Source: Thalassospira xianhensis MCCC 1A02616
Lineage (GTDB): Bacteria > Pseudomonadota > Alphaproteobacteria > Rhodospirillales > Thalassospiraceae
NCBI RefSeq assembly: GCF_003326475.1
Contig: NZ_JPWA01000003.1
Span: 124,001-188,000, forward strand
DNA: 64,000 bases
Direction: 5' to 3'
How positions within the stretch are numbered: the first letter of the stretch is position 1; each line of letters starts with the position of its first letter. Shown here one piece after another: positions 1-8,485 of this stretch. A program made the translations under genes and the position numbers. Below the pieces are notes generated by a model. That model was given only the letters and a program-made list of their open reading frames with translations, made no database searches and was not told where the DNA came from.

Positions 1-190
1 ATACAAACACCCGGTTCGCACAAGGGCGTTCCGGGAGCATTTAGGGTCGCGAGCGCGGAGATGTCAGCTAAATTTTTGAACCACCACTATACGGGCGATG
101 TGGCCGGGAGACAAGGGTTCCGGTGATATCAGGCCGCATGTGACGAGGGCTCATGCAAGTCAGGCGGATCGCCGATTGTTTCGGGGGTGA

Positions 191-222
191 TTTTGTCCGT
201 TAATGACTGTTTCCGGACAAAA
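191..222. repeat. Perfect 9-bp inverted repeat with 14-nt loop
   Basis: TTTTGTCCG at 191-199 is exactly matched by CGGACAAAA at 214-222. It lies just past the stop of the minus-strand gene at 226. Read on that strand there is no clear U-run after the stem, so it is either a weak terminator or a protein-binding site. Bases 1-190 contain no gene I can support. Confidence 0.4.
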
Positions 223-225
223 GAC

Positions 226-1494
226 TCATGTTTCGTTCATAGGCGCGTAGTTTTCGCCGTGCAATCTGCTCCGAATGTCGAGGCAATCGTCACATAGTCG
301 GTAGGTATCAATCCCGCCTTTCGGCCTTTGCTCGGGTGCCAGGCGGTAGTCTTCTGCAGGAGTGTCGCCACAGATGCCACAGACTTCTGTTGTGCTCACT
401 TGTTGGACTACATAGCGTATCTGTTGGGCGGTGACTGGATCCCATTTATCCATCAACTCAAACCAATCAGTCGAGTGTGGCTCTAAGATATGTTCATCAT
501 TTTCGGTACCGTGATGATGTGCTAGCCAAGCCTTGGCAACTTCCAAGCGTGTTCGATCAAGTTCGAGAAGGAGATCGTATAGTTCAAACATTTCTTTAAA
601 GTATTCAAGGTCGCGTGATTTGTAGTAGGTGCAATATACCCCTCTGTTAATAAGATACCTGTCGTCTAGGTCTCGATATGAAGTAATAATTATACAGTAT
701 TCATGAGTCTTATTTATATTTTTTCTTTTCATCATCAGGTCGAGATCATAATGCCAAGGGTTTTTTATACAGTCATGGCGCCAGATATCCAAATAACCAG
801 AGAGCTTCAGAGCATCAGTCATATACTGGTCATCTGAGGGATTTTGAAAGAGGTGTTCGTCGATGTCATTGGGGGTTTCTATCTTGGTGCTTTTCTGTCT
901 CGCTGATTTCAACAGATCATTGGTCGTTTCGCGCATCAAAGCTGTGGTATCTGAGCTCTTCTTGGCGAAGTTTATTTCTTCTTCTGTCGCTGTACGTATG
1001 GCTGTCGGAACGAATTCTAATAGTGATGAGGTCTTCAAATCGTCCGGGCTGCAGTAATCTGGGTTTTCAATCAGATTAATGCCTGCTTTCGCATATGCTT
1101 GCGCAACAAGTCTCGAACAGAACTGTTTTTTTGACTTTGTTGTACTTGGTTTGAGCGGGTTCAAACGCGTAACTGCTGCAGCCTGAAAGGTTGCGTAGCT
1201 GGTACCAGTCTGCGCGCGCGCATAAGTCAAAATGGAAATCTTTTGAGCATTGGACAAAGGAGTGCGTGGGCGGAGAACATACAAAGTGCAATCGTCGGTG
1301 AACAGGTTTCGTTGCGTATTGCTCGTGTGCACGCCATCGCCGGTGGAGTCAATCAGCGCGTGATTTTGCACGTATAACATTGCATGGGAAATATCGCTGT
1401 CCGTGTGCTTTCTGACGACCCTACTCGTAAATCCTGAGTCTGAAGTGAGGACAATGTCGCATGGCTCCATGACGGTCTCGTCTAGCTTTCTCAT
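226..1494 (-). CDS. YiiX-like permuted papain-fold protein with C-terminal zinc knuckle
   Basis: 422 aa. The first ~150 residues resemble the YiiX/DUF830 branch of the NlpC/P60 superfamily: CDIVLTSDSGFTSRVVR near the start, ISHAMLYV with the candidate catalytic His, and FCSRLVAQAYAKAG with the candidate nucleophilic Cys. Such enzymes are cysteine hydrolases acting on peptide or lipid amide bonds; the substrate here is unknown. The middle ~200 residues are helical and unrecognised. The C terminus has two CxxC pairs (CGIC and CDDC), a likely zinc knuckle. ATG at 1494 is preferred over the in-frame TTG at 1497 because AGGGGA lies 6 nt upstream of it. The gene is divergent from the membrane-protein unit that begins at 1619 and sits in transposon cargo. 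The fold call is fairly sure, the function is not. Confidence 0.6.
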   Translation of the reverse strand: MRKLDETVMEPCDIVLTSDSGFTSRVVRKHTDSDISHAMLYVQNHALIDSTGDGVHTSNTQRNLFTDDCTLYVLRPRTPLSNAQKISILTYARAQTGTSYATFQAAAVTRLNPLKPSTTKSKKQFCSRLVAQAYAKAGINLIENPDYCSPDDLKTSSLLEFVPTAIRTATEEEINFAKKSSDTTALMRETTNDLLKSARQKSTKIETPNDIDEHLFQNPSDDQYMTDALKLSGYLDIWRHDCIKNPWHYDLDLMMKRKNINKTHEYCIIITSYRDLDDRYLINRGVYCTYYKSRDLEYFKEMFELYDLLLELDRTRLEVAKAWLAHHHGTENDEHILEPHSTDWFELMDKWDPVTAQQIRYVVQQVSTTEVCGICGDTPAEDYRLAPEQRPKGGIDTYRLCDDCLDIRSRLHGENYAPMNET

Positions 1495-1618
1495 CAACTG
1501 TCCCCTAGGTGAACGCTCTCATAGATTGAGTGTATAGAAACAAATTCAATTTTCATTTCATTTTCGTTCAGTGTTCAAGCATATTAGATTTTTGCATCAC
1601 TCAGACGAGACAAAGAGC

Positions 1619-2164
1619 ATGAATGAAATTGTTAATACTTCTCCTGAAACCCCTGCTGAAGTGGTTGAGGTTGATGTTGCAGCACTTGGCGATGACGCCA
1701 GTCAACAGATCAAGGAAATATTCGGCTCTTTGGAGAAAGATTATCCAGGTATCACAGAAGGTGTGGCAACAGCTGTCGGTGCCAGCGTTGGTGGAACCGG
1801 CTCTTTCTTCGCCTTGTCAGCTTTAGGTACCGCAGGTCTATCGGCTTCAGGCATTACGTCGGGTCTTGCCGCAGCCGGTGGCTTGGTTGGTGGGGGAATG
1901 GTCGCAGGTATCGGTGTTCTTGCAGCACCTATCGCCTTGCTTGGCATCGGTGGTTATGCAATTGCCAAGAAGAGGCGAACAGCCAAGCGATTGGCCATCC
2001 TACGTGAAGCAATTGCGCGTTTGTATGATATACAAAAGACCTTGCTGGGAAATGCAGAGTATTTTGAAAAGCAGATTGCAGAAATTTCTATGGCTATTGA
2101 GCTTTTGACGCAGAAGGCGGACAAGGGAGCAACCCCCGAGAAAGCCGTTACAAATGGCCAGTGA
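1619..2164 (+). CDS. Glycine-rich membrane hairpin protein, unknown function
   Basis: 181 aa from ATG 1619; an in-frame GTG at 1571 would add 16 residues. It has an acidic N terminus, then a glycine/alanine-rich hydrophobic region of ~80 residues with GxxxG-like spacing that can form two membrane helices, ended by the basic stop-transfer AKKRRTAKR. A ~50-residue amphipathic, probably coiled-coil tail follows. The glycine-rich hairpin is reminiscent by eye of Ifi-6-16 (ISG12-type) membrane proteins; this is a loose resemblance, not an assignment. The last 11 bases overlap the next gene, so the two are translated together and their products probably act together at the membrane. It lies in transposon cargo beside defence-type genes, so a membrane-perturbing effector is one possibility. 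Confidence 0.6.
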   Translation: MNEIVNTSPETPAEVVEVDVAALGDDASQQIKEIFGSLEKDYPGITEGVATAVGASVGGTGSFFALSALGTAGLSASGITSGLAAAGGLVGGGMVAGIGVLAAPIALLGIGGYAIAKKRRTAKRLAILREAIARLYDIQKTLLGNAEYFEKQIAEISMAIELLTQKADKGATPEKAVTNGQ

Positions 2165-3539
2165 CAAGGAAGCCAAAGCCGTAAAGCTGCTTCAAGACAG
2201 ATCGCTGAACTTGGAAAATAGGCATCAGACCATAGGTGCCAAACTTGAGAGCGCACGGCTTGCTCTAGAGGGGTTTGGGGCGGATTTTACGGCGGCACAT
2301 AGGGAGAAGATCTCGGCAATTGAGATGTCCGAAACTGTGGTTCAGCCAAATATTCGGATTCAAACCAGTATTTCCGAGATATTTGCCGAGGCTGAAACAG
2401 TACATGCAGGTCCCGTTGAACTCACCGACTTGCTGACAGATGAACAACTTTGTGCCGTTGGAGAGCGGATTAGTCGTCAGATAGAGGCATTCAACCGTCA
2501 ATATGATCTGGATGCTTTGGACTATGCCATAGCATGTTCATGCGGACTGTTCGCGGCGATGCTTGATCTGCTTTGTGTTAAAGCACCATTAAAGCCGACA
2601 ACTGCCTTTGAGACCCCTGTGGACGGAATATTCAATCGGTGGGTTCAAAACGCTTTCAATGCTGCGATTTCTCCAGAACTGAGTGCAGAACTAGACAAAA
2701 TCTACAAAATTGGTTCAGCAGATGCGTCTGTAATTTCGCAATTGGTCGGGGCCGCACCCAAGACTATTAATCCGACTAATCATCGACTGAGATCTCTGGC
2801 GCATGATCCTGTATTGGGGATTATTTTCGGGGTTCTCGATATGATCCGCGGGACCTGTACGGTCGTTGTGGATGGTGAAATCAAATCAATCCCCGGAAAA
2901 AGTGGCCCAATGGAGGGAAATATCTTCCAGATGGTCGGTCGAATGCTTGGGCATTTGCTTTCGGATGTTAATGCTCCGTCGGCAAATGGCAACCGCGGAA
3001 TGGGGCTGCCTGCACCTTTCATGGGATTGTTGCGAATGCTTGAAGGCATTCAGGTGGGCGATTCAAATTTTGGCCGACAGATAGAATGGATGTATGTCAA
3101 AGGCTATGATTTTCGCCAGTTCATTGTCACCAGTGTTCCAATGGCAATCATGGAAGCGCTTATGCGCGCACTTTACGTTGGCAAACAGGTTGCCAAAAAT
3201 AATGCCATGTTCGGGCAAACGCTGCTGGACACGATGCCTGGCAAGATGTCACCCCGGTTTCGAACGATGCTTGCCCTTGGATATGGCACTTCAAGTGCGG
3301 TGAATGCAGGTAAGGTTTATGTGACCCAGAACCTGCTCAACGCTAACTATGCGAGCTGGATGGGATTGGCTTGGAACGGATTTCATGCGTTGAAATGGTC
3401 ACTCATTGATCGGCCCCAGAAGCTATGGGATTCGGTTTCAGAAGTAGAAATTGCCGAAATTCAGTCGATCATTCGTGATCTGGGTGAATTAGAAGGCCGG
3501 GCAGCCAAACTTTCTCAAAATAACAGCCAAAACGCATAG
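2154..3539 (+). CDS. Hypothetical 461-aa protein, partner of the membrane-hairpin protein
   Basis: I do not recognise a family. The ATG lies inside the end of the upstream gene, which indicates translational coupling. The first ~110 residues look like a helical/coiled-coil segment (LENRHQTIGAKLESARLALE). A central part has several moderately hydrophobic stretches (IIFGVLDMIRGTCTVVV, GLPAPFMGLLRMLEG, VTSVPMAIMEALMRALYVG) that may be buried or membrane-associated amphipathic helices. A conserved-looking block follows at TMPGKMSPRFRTMLALGYG, and the C terminus is helical and charged. There is no nucleotide-binding or nuclease motif that I can see. It is convergent with the HEPN-type gene that ends at 3580. 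Confidence 0.55.
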   Translation: MASDKEAKAVKLLQDRSLNLENRHQTIGAKLESARLALEGFGADFTAAHREKISAIEMSETVVQPNIRIQTSISEIFAEAETVHAGPVELTDLLTDEQLCAVGERISRQIEAFNRQYDLDALDYAIACSCGLFAAMLDLLCVKAPLKPTTAFETPVDGIFNRWVQNAFNAAISPELSAELDKIYKIGSADASVISQLVGAAPKTINPTNHRLRSLAHDPVLGIIFGVLDMIRGTCTVVVDGEIKSIPGKSGPMEGNIFQMVGRMLGHLLSDVNAPSANGNRGMGLPAPFMGLLRMLEGIQVGDSNFGRQIEWMYVKGYDFRQFIVTSVPMAIMEALMRALYVGKQVAKNNAMFGQTLLDTMPGKMSPRFRTMLALGYGTSSAVNAGKVYVTQNLLNANYASWMGLAWNGFHALKWSLIDRPQKLWDSVSEVEIAEIQSIIRDLGELEGRAAKLSQNNSQNA

Positions 3540-3579
3540 AACCCGACGGCTTCGTTTCGTGCTTTGACGCCCCTACACG

Positions 3580-4560
3580 TCAATCTTTTTCCATTTTATA
3601 TCGGCAGTAGCCACAGAGATCACTGCCCTCAAGACGTAGTTCGGTTTCGATGTTAGAGCTGCATAAGGCACAATTCTTCATTTCGACCGTATAACCGCAA
3701 GCAGCGCAAGTTTCCTCGAAATCGACAAATGTGTCTTTTCCACAAAATGAGCATAAGTAAATAGGCCCGTCTTCGCCAGTGTCTGTCATCCGAATGTATG
3801 CTTCGTAGCCAAGAACTGTCTCTAGCGTTTCGACAATGACATCTTCTGCTTCGGGCGTAGTTCCGCAGGAACGGCACCTTAATTTCATCTTGCTTTGGTT
3901 AGTGTTTTCACTGGCAAGCTGCTCAATAAGCGTCGAGCCACAGGACGGACAGATCAAGGCTTCGCCATTCAGGGAGTCTGAATAAAAGTCCACGTTCTGG
4001 TATGAGTTTCTGCATCGACGCAACTCAGCTTCAAACACTTTATGCATTTCCAGCATGACCGCGTATGCATGATCCAAGTGATGTTTGGGATCCTCTCCAA
4101 GAATTTCAAACCAGTTGATTGTAAGTGGGAATAGTGAGGAAATCAGTTCACGCAGCTTTTCGTGTCCATGCGGAATATGACCATGTTCAATCTGGTTGCG
4201 TGCTTCTTTGAGGTCTTCAAGAGCTCCCCTTTCCTCTTTGCTTACCGGTTTTCCAAATTGTCGAAGACGTTTCAGTAGCTGATCAAAATCAATCGTAGCA
4301 GCACTTGGATTGATCTTCATTCCACCCTTGCCATCGGGAAGTGGTTGATAGCTCGATGCGAGCAATAGATCCGGATCTGAATTTGGAGAAGAAGTGATTA
4401 GAACTTCTTTGCCCAGCAATAAAAGGCCGGAGTAAAAATTTCGAATAGCAGAAAGAACCCGTTGGTTGTTGTTTGCGCTGAAGTCCTCTACTCCCAATTT
4501 GATCGACTGAACAGAATTCTCAAACATTGATGATCGACAATTCATTGTCATGGTGTCCAT
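3580..4560 (-). CDS. HEPN-like domain protein with multiple zinc ribbons
   Basis: 326 aa. The N-terminal half is helical and contains EARNQIEHGH, which has the R-x4-H signature of HEPN ribonuclease domains. The C-terminal half is a chain of cysteine pairs (CPSC, CRSC, CSFC, CAAC, CALC, CGYC), i.e. about three zinc ribbons that could bind nucleic acid or a protein partner. HEPN proteins are usually RNases in toxin-antitoxin and antiphage systems; whether this one is active is not shown. It is in line 73 nt downstream of the subtilisin gene, so it may be a third member or effector of that operon. Several early Met codons make the start uncertain. Confidence 0.55.
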   Translation of the reverse strand: MDTMTMNCRSSMFENSVQSIKLGVEDFSANNNQRVLSAIRNFYSGLLLLGKEVLITSSPNSDPDLLLASSYQPLPDGKGGMKINPSAATIDFDQLLKRLRQFGKPVSKEERGALEDLKEARNQIEHGHIPHGHEKLRELISSLFPLTINWFEILGEDPKHHLDHAYAVMLEMHKVFEAELRRCRNSYQNVDFYSDSLNGEALICPSCGSTLIEQLASENTNQSKMKLRCRSCGTTPEAEDVIVETLETVLGYEAYIRMTDTGEDGPIYLCSFCGKDTFVDFEETCAACGYTVEMKNCALCSSNIETELRLEGSDLCGYCRYKMEKD

Positions 4561-4633
4561 TTATTTGGTGTCTTTTCAGAAGATTTCTTTTTTATATGTG
4601 GCGCAATTTCTAAGAAAAATAAAGTATACAAGA

Positions 4634-6859
4634 CTATTGTACTTCGACATCGATTTCTGTTGTCAGAGTATCGACGTTTATACCCATTAGTTGGCGAAAT
4701 TGGTTGTAGGTATCTGCAGATTTTTCTTCAGATTCCAGCGAGAGTACGAACGTAACCGGGTGTTCTCGTTCCTGAAGAATATTGGCATCATACATGAATT
4801 TGTGACGCCAATAAATCTGGGCTCGAACCGATAGCTGATCGACATCAACATTTGTACGCTTGAAAACTTTGTCAAAAAATTGAACAGGTTGCCATTTCTG
4901 CTCGTCTTTGCGGGCGACATGCTCATAGGTTTCCGGTTTGTCTACACCTAGCAGGTTCTTCCATTTATTGGATGTTGCATCTCGCCAACCGATACTCACC
5001 TGAACACGAGACGAAAAATATTCGTCCCCCAGTCGTTGAATTGTTGGATCGAGAATGGCGATCAGACGTATGCGACCGGCAAGCTTCCCATTTCTGAGCA
5101 TGCTCGGTGGAATGGCGATATTTGGCCAGAGATACTCCATTCCGGCCTGCATTTCAGCCTTCCAGGATAGGATGACCGTATTCTCTGGACAGTTCCAAGG
5201 TTCCGGTATGCGAATTGGCGATCCATATCCCCTGTAACGGCAGAATTTTCCAGCTGGTTGATCGGCAGCATTCAATAGCAATCCCCTCACAAGGTCGGGG
5301 GTTGGCTCATTCAAGTTTGCGAAACAATGGGCTGCTAGGCGTGATACCAGAGGTGCGGCAAAGCTTGAGCCGGTCTCTTCGTTTCCACCGGGAATTCTGT
5401 GACGGGAGAACCAGCTTAGATCTGGCTTAAACATTACATCCGGGCCAAAGCCACTCCTTGATACATGACACGCGTCATCCACCTGCCCAAACATGTCGTG
5501 ACTCCGACCTGCAACGACTAAAGCTGAATCACAATCAGCTGGAGGGGAAATCCTCTCGGGGGCCTTCCCGGTTCTGTTGCCGCTCGAAATTACCAGCAGC
5601 TTGTTGAAGTGGCGTGCTACCTGTCGCAACGAATGCGCAAGCTCGCTTACATCGAAAGGATGTGCCTCCTGATCAAGATTGGCGGAGAAATTCCATACAA
5701 ATGTATCGTCATGCCTGGACATTGCTTCGGCCAGATGACGTGCGATGCGATTAGGCGTTAAAGGAGGAGACACTAATCGGTTTCGAGCTGGTACCGCTTG
5801 GACAATCCCAACCCGGCAGGGGAAATTCGGAATAGCTAGGTTTGAGCTCCAGCCAGAGGCATCTACAACGAGGGCGGTGATAACATTTCCATGCCGTCTG
5901 TCAGCATCACCGTCTGATACGAGTTTGTCTTCATCCCAGGCGATCGCATATCGATAGAAATTTCTGTGATAGCCTCCGTCCACTACAGCCACGATCGGCG
6001 CGTTCTCAATATTTGGCAAAGGACTGTCTGGTTCCTGCCCGTCGCCCGGGCTGACGCCGATTGGTTGAGAAATCGCCTCCCATCGCCCGATGCTTCCGCT
6101 CAGTATCAGTTTTTCGAGTTGGTTGGCTTCGCTCAACCCTGCGACGATTTGAGTTGTCGCGAACTGCTCTGTGCTAAAGCTGAGCACCTGTTGCGATGTC
6201 GCTGGCGTACTTTCCTCTATCGGCACAGGAATAGCTTCGCTTGAGACTTCATCTGGTGCAGTCAGGACGAAACCTGAAGAGAGCAGTGTTTTGAGAGACT
6301 TTTCTGCCTCATCTCGACTTCTAGCATCCTTATATGGTGCCAAGGATAACAGAAACCAGCTGTAACCCTGTTCATCCTTGGAGAGAGTTTCTAACTCCTT
6401 GAGGCGCTGCTTGAATTCCTGACCAAGTGCATCAGGAAAGCTTTCAATTGCAAGAATGTTTGCAATATCCGGAAGAGCGCCTTTTGGGGGTGATTGCACC
6501 CGTGTTTTGAGCTCATCCAGTCCGGTTAACCCGATTTCAATCAGATAACCTCCACGCCACGGTGCCAGATTGATGCAATTTATCGTGTTCAATAGACTCT
6601 TGGGCGTATGGCTGGGTGCAGCAGCATCATCGTGCAGTCGGAACCACAAGATGACTTTTCCGGCATGATTTGGGAGGTCCCAATAGCTCTCAATGAGTTC
6701 ATCCAGATTTGAGAGCAAACGCCGTTGATAGTCCGCGACCCGCGCTTTTCGAACGTCGTTCATTTCAGAAGAACCTGAACTCTCCGCTTTTGTCTTATTC
6801 GCGGAGACAAGCAGTTTCAGAGCGGGGTTCTTTGTTAATACGGGACGATCGCCTACCAA
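4634..6859 (-). CDS. ietS: Subtilisin-family serine protease, IetS-like
   Basis: 741 aa. The S8 catalytic triad is visible: Asp in VAVVDGGYH (about D294), His in RRHGNVITALVVD (about H323) and Ser in GSSFAAPLVSR (about S499), with oxyanion Asn in SSGNRTG. There is no signal peptide, so the enzyme is probably cytoplasmic. The first ~280 and last ~150 residues are family-specific extensions. A subtilisin encoded directly after an AAA ATPase matches the IetAS pair, known from plasmid incompatibility/stability and from antiphage screens. The start is TTG: GGAGGA sits 8 nt upstream and no ATG is nearby. That ribosome site lies in a long hairpin shared with the end of ietA (6858-6890), implying translational coupling. 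Confidence 0.8.
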   Translation of the reverse strand: MVGDRPVLTKNPALKLLVSANKTKAESSGSSEMNDVRKARVADYQRRLLSNLDELIESYWDLPNHAGKVILWFRLHDDAAAPSHTPKSLLNTINCINLAPWRGGYLIEIGLTGLDELKTRVQSPPKGALPDIANILAIESFPDALGQEFKQRLKELETLSKDEQGYSWFLLSLAPYKDARSRDEAEKSLKTLLSSGFVLTAPDEVSSEAIPVPIEESTPATSQQVLSFSTEQFATTQIVAGLSEANQLEKLILSGSIGRWEAISQPIGVSPGDGQEPDSPLPNIENAPIVAVVDGGYHRNFYRYAIAWDEDKLVSDGDADRRHGNVITALVVDASGWSSNLAIPNFPCRVGIVQAVPARNRLVSPPLTPNRIARHLAEAMSRHDDTFVWNFSANLDQEAHPFDVSELAHSLRQVARHFNKLLVISSGNRTGKAPERISPPADCDSALVVAGRSHDMFGQVDDACHVSRSGFGPDVMFKPDLSWFSRHRIPGGNEETGSSFAAPLVSRLAAHCFANLNEPTPDLVRGLLLNAADQPAGKFCRYRGYGSPIRIPEPWNCPENTVILSWKAEMQAGMEYLWPNIAIPPSMLRNGKLAGRIRLIAILDPTIQRLGDEYFSSRVQVSIGWRDATSNKWKNLLGVDKPETYEHVARKDEQKWQPVQFFDKVFKRTNVDVDQLSVRAQIYWRHKFMYDANILQEREHPVTFVLSLESEEKSADTYNQFRQLMGINVDTLTTEIDVEVQ

Positions 6860-6890
6860 TATGTATTCCTCCGGTTGAGGAATACATATT
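6858..6890 (-). promoter_or_regulatory. Perfect hairpin sequestering the ietS ribosome site and start
   Basis: Two 14-base arms (6858-6871 and 6877-6890) are exact reverse complements around a 5-base loop. In the minus-strand mRNA the 5' arm includes part of the ietA stop codon. The 3' arm contains GGAGGA and runs into the first two bases of the ietS TTG. Folding would hide the ietS start unless a ribosome finishing ietA opens the stem. The structure is seen directly; the regulatory role is inferred. Confidence 0.65.
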
Positions 6891-8055
6891 AATGGTTGTT
6901 TTCAGATGTCTTCAACATCTTAGAAACAATTTGTTTCTTCATTGAAAGTAAGTTCACGATATCCACCTGCCGGATTTCATCTTTTTGAGACAGCCGGATT
7001 GCAAGAGCATCTCGTTCCGAAGTAGATAAAGGCGTGATTTTGGGGCGTTGTATTTTGCCTGCAATACTTGAGATAACAGCTATCACTGTCTGCGGAATAT
7101 CGATTGGCGTGTCGGTTACGATAGAGCGGCGGCGTGCAGCAAGCGCTATTTCCCTGATATCTGATGCACTTAAATTTTTAGAACATCTGGCCAGAGCTTC
7201 GCACACGCGCAGATCACCACGGTCTTCAAACAGGTAAAGATTCCAGAGATTGCACCGCAACTCCCGGGAAGGCAGGTTTATTTCGATATTGTGTGTGAAG
7301 CGCCGCCAGATTGCCGGGTCAAGAATATCAGGATGATTTGTTGCCCCGATGACAATGGTGGTTGGTTCCAGATTATCGAGCCCCTGAAGCAGCGTGTTTA
7401 CCACGCGTTTCAATTCGCCCAGTTCTTTCTGATCATCACGAAACTTTGCAAGTGCATCGAGCTCATCCAGAAACAGGATCGCACTGGTGCCGTCAGCATA
7501 GTCGAAGAGAGATCTTATGTTCTTGGCCGTATCACCGAGCAGAGATGAGATGACGCTGTCAAGCCGGACAATACTTAAAGGTCGTCCCAAACGTTGAGCG
7601 AGATGATGGGCGATATGAGTTTTGCCCGTGCCGGGAGGGCCGTACAAAAGAAGGGTATTGCGGGTCGCAAGTCCTTTGGCACTCAGCTTTTCAGCATGAC
7701 TGAATTCCTCAAGAATAAGGTCCAGTTCCTCTTTGACCTCGTCTTCCATTAAAAGAGGGTCGCGCGGGTCTCTTCCGGGTTGCAGCAGGGGGGTGCGAGA
7801 TTTGGCATCGACCGGAAGCCGGTCGGCACTTTGCAACGGCCGCAATTGCTTTGCGGATTGGTGGGTCAGTCGGGAGAGCTGGGTTCGAACCTCATCACGG
7901 TCTGGGCCTTCGTAATGACGGGACAGTTCTGAGAGAGCCCGACGCAAGGTCGTATTGTCGCCGTTTAAAGCTGCACGCGCGAGAATGACCAGATCTTTTC
8001 CAGGATGAATGCTTTCAGCAACAAGCTGACCGGATGTCGACAACTTTTGCGGCAT
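6889..8055 (-). CDS. ietA: AAA-family ATPase, IetA-like
   Basis: 388 aa from ATG 8055. The open frame continues 51 codons further, but that extension is low-complexity and runs into the intergenic region. An N-terminal helical domain (~100 residues) precedes a single AAA module with Walker A GPPGTGKT (about 139-146), Walker B ILFLDELDAL (about 193-202), sensor 1 VIGATNHPD and the arginine-finger stretch AIWRRF. The closest architecture is the classic AAA unfoldase/remodeller type. It precedes the subtilisin gene by 29 nt and would be co-transcribed with it, as expected for IetA, the ATPase that works with IetS. A tandem-repeat block lies 100-220 bp upstream of its start and may be its operator. 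Confidence 0.75.
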   Translation of the reverse strand: MPQKLSTSGQLVAESIHPGKDLVILARAALNGDNTTLRRALSELSRHYEGPDRDEVRTQLSRLTHQSAKQLRPLQSADRLPVDAKSRTPLLQPGRDPRDPLLMEDEVKEELDLILEEFSHAEKLSAKGLATRNTLLLYGPPGTGKTHIAHHLAQRLGRPLSIVRLDSVISSLLGDTAKNIRSLFDYADGTSAILFLDELDALAKFRDDQKELGELKRVVNTLLQGLDNLEPTTIVIGATNHPDILDPAIWRRFTHNIEINLPSRELRCNLWNLYLFEDRGDLRVCEALARCSKNLSASDIREIALAARRRSIVTDTPIDIPQTVIAVISSIAGKIQRPKITPLSTSERDALAIRLSQKDEIRQVDIVNLLSMKKQIVSKMLKTSENNH

Positions 8056-8485
8056 GATACACCCGTTAAACCGTGTTGGAATCCAAAGCCCGGCGCTTCT
8101 ATCGAGGAACTTCGATACCGCCGGGCTTAATGTTTTCAGGATCGACCATTTGACGAGTAAAGTCAATCTAAATAAGGGTCGAGTCAACAAATACGAGGTG
8201 CGAGTCAACCAAATCCGGGGGTGGAGTCAACAAATACGAGGGGTGAGTCAACCAAAACAGGGGGGTGAGTCAACCAAGGCGTATTTTGACCGGTCACAAA
8301 TCCTAACCGGTCATACTGAGATAAAGACTACGAGAGTGTCAGATGAAATTCTTCATATCAGGTTAAGACGACATCCCGGCTTCTGGAATTGGTAGGTCCG
8401 AAAAATGAAAATGATAAAAGGGCCTTGTTCTTGTTTTGTTTTCAGGGCAACCTGTTAGATATGTTGGTTAAATGCTTTTTGGATT
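8056..8485. other. Divergent regulatory region between ietA and the recombinase gene
   Basis: No protein-coding gene is supported here. It separates leftward cargo (ietA) from the rightward transposition accessory operon. It contains the 21-22 bp tandem repeats (8160-8276) and two copies of ACCGGTCA, at 8289-8296 and 8306-8313, 17 bp apart. Promoters for both directions are expected, but I cannot place -10/-35 boxes with confidence. Confidence 0.5.
8160..8276. repeat. Tandem 21-22 bp repeats, five to six units
   Basis: Units begin at 8181, 8202, 8224, 8245 and 8267, each starting GAGTCAAC(C)AA and followed by a G-rich tail (GAGGTGC, GGGGGTG, GAGGGGT, GGGGGGT). A more degenerate unit begins near 8160. 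The last unit keeps only the first half. Period equals two helical turns, so a protein would bind all units on one DNA face. This resembles plasmid iterons, partition sites or a multi-site operator. The block is upstream of ietA and of the plus-strand recombinase. Confidence 0.75.

Noticed and set aside
1571-1618. GTG start of the glycine-rich protein
   Set aside because: ATG 1619 gives a normal start; the added 16 residues look like untranslated leader.
8056-8208. 51-codon N-terminal extension of ietA
   Set aside because: It runs into the intergenic repeats, lacks family-like sequence, and ATG 8055 gives a normal AAA protein.
8160-8280. CRISPR array
   Set aside because: Repeats are tandem at 21-22 bp with no unique spacers, and no cas genes are present.
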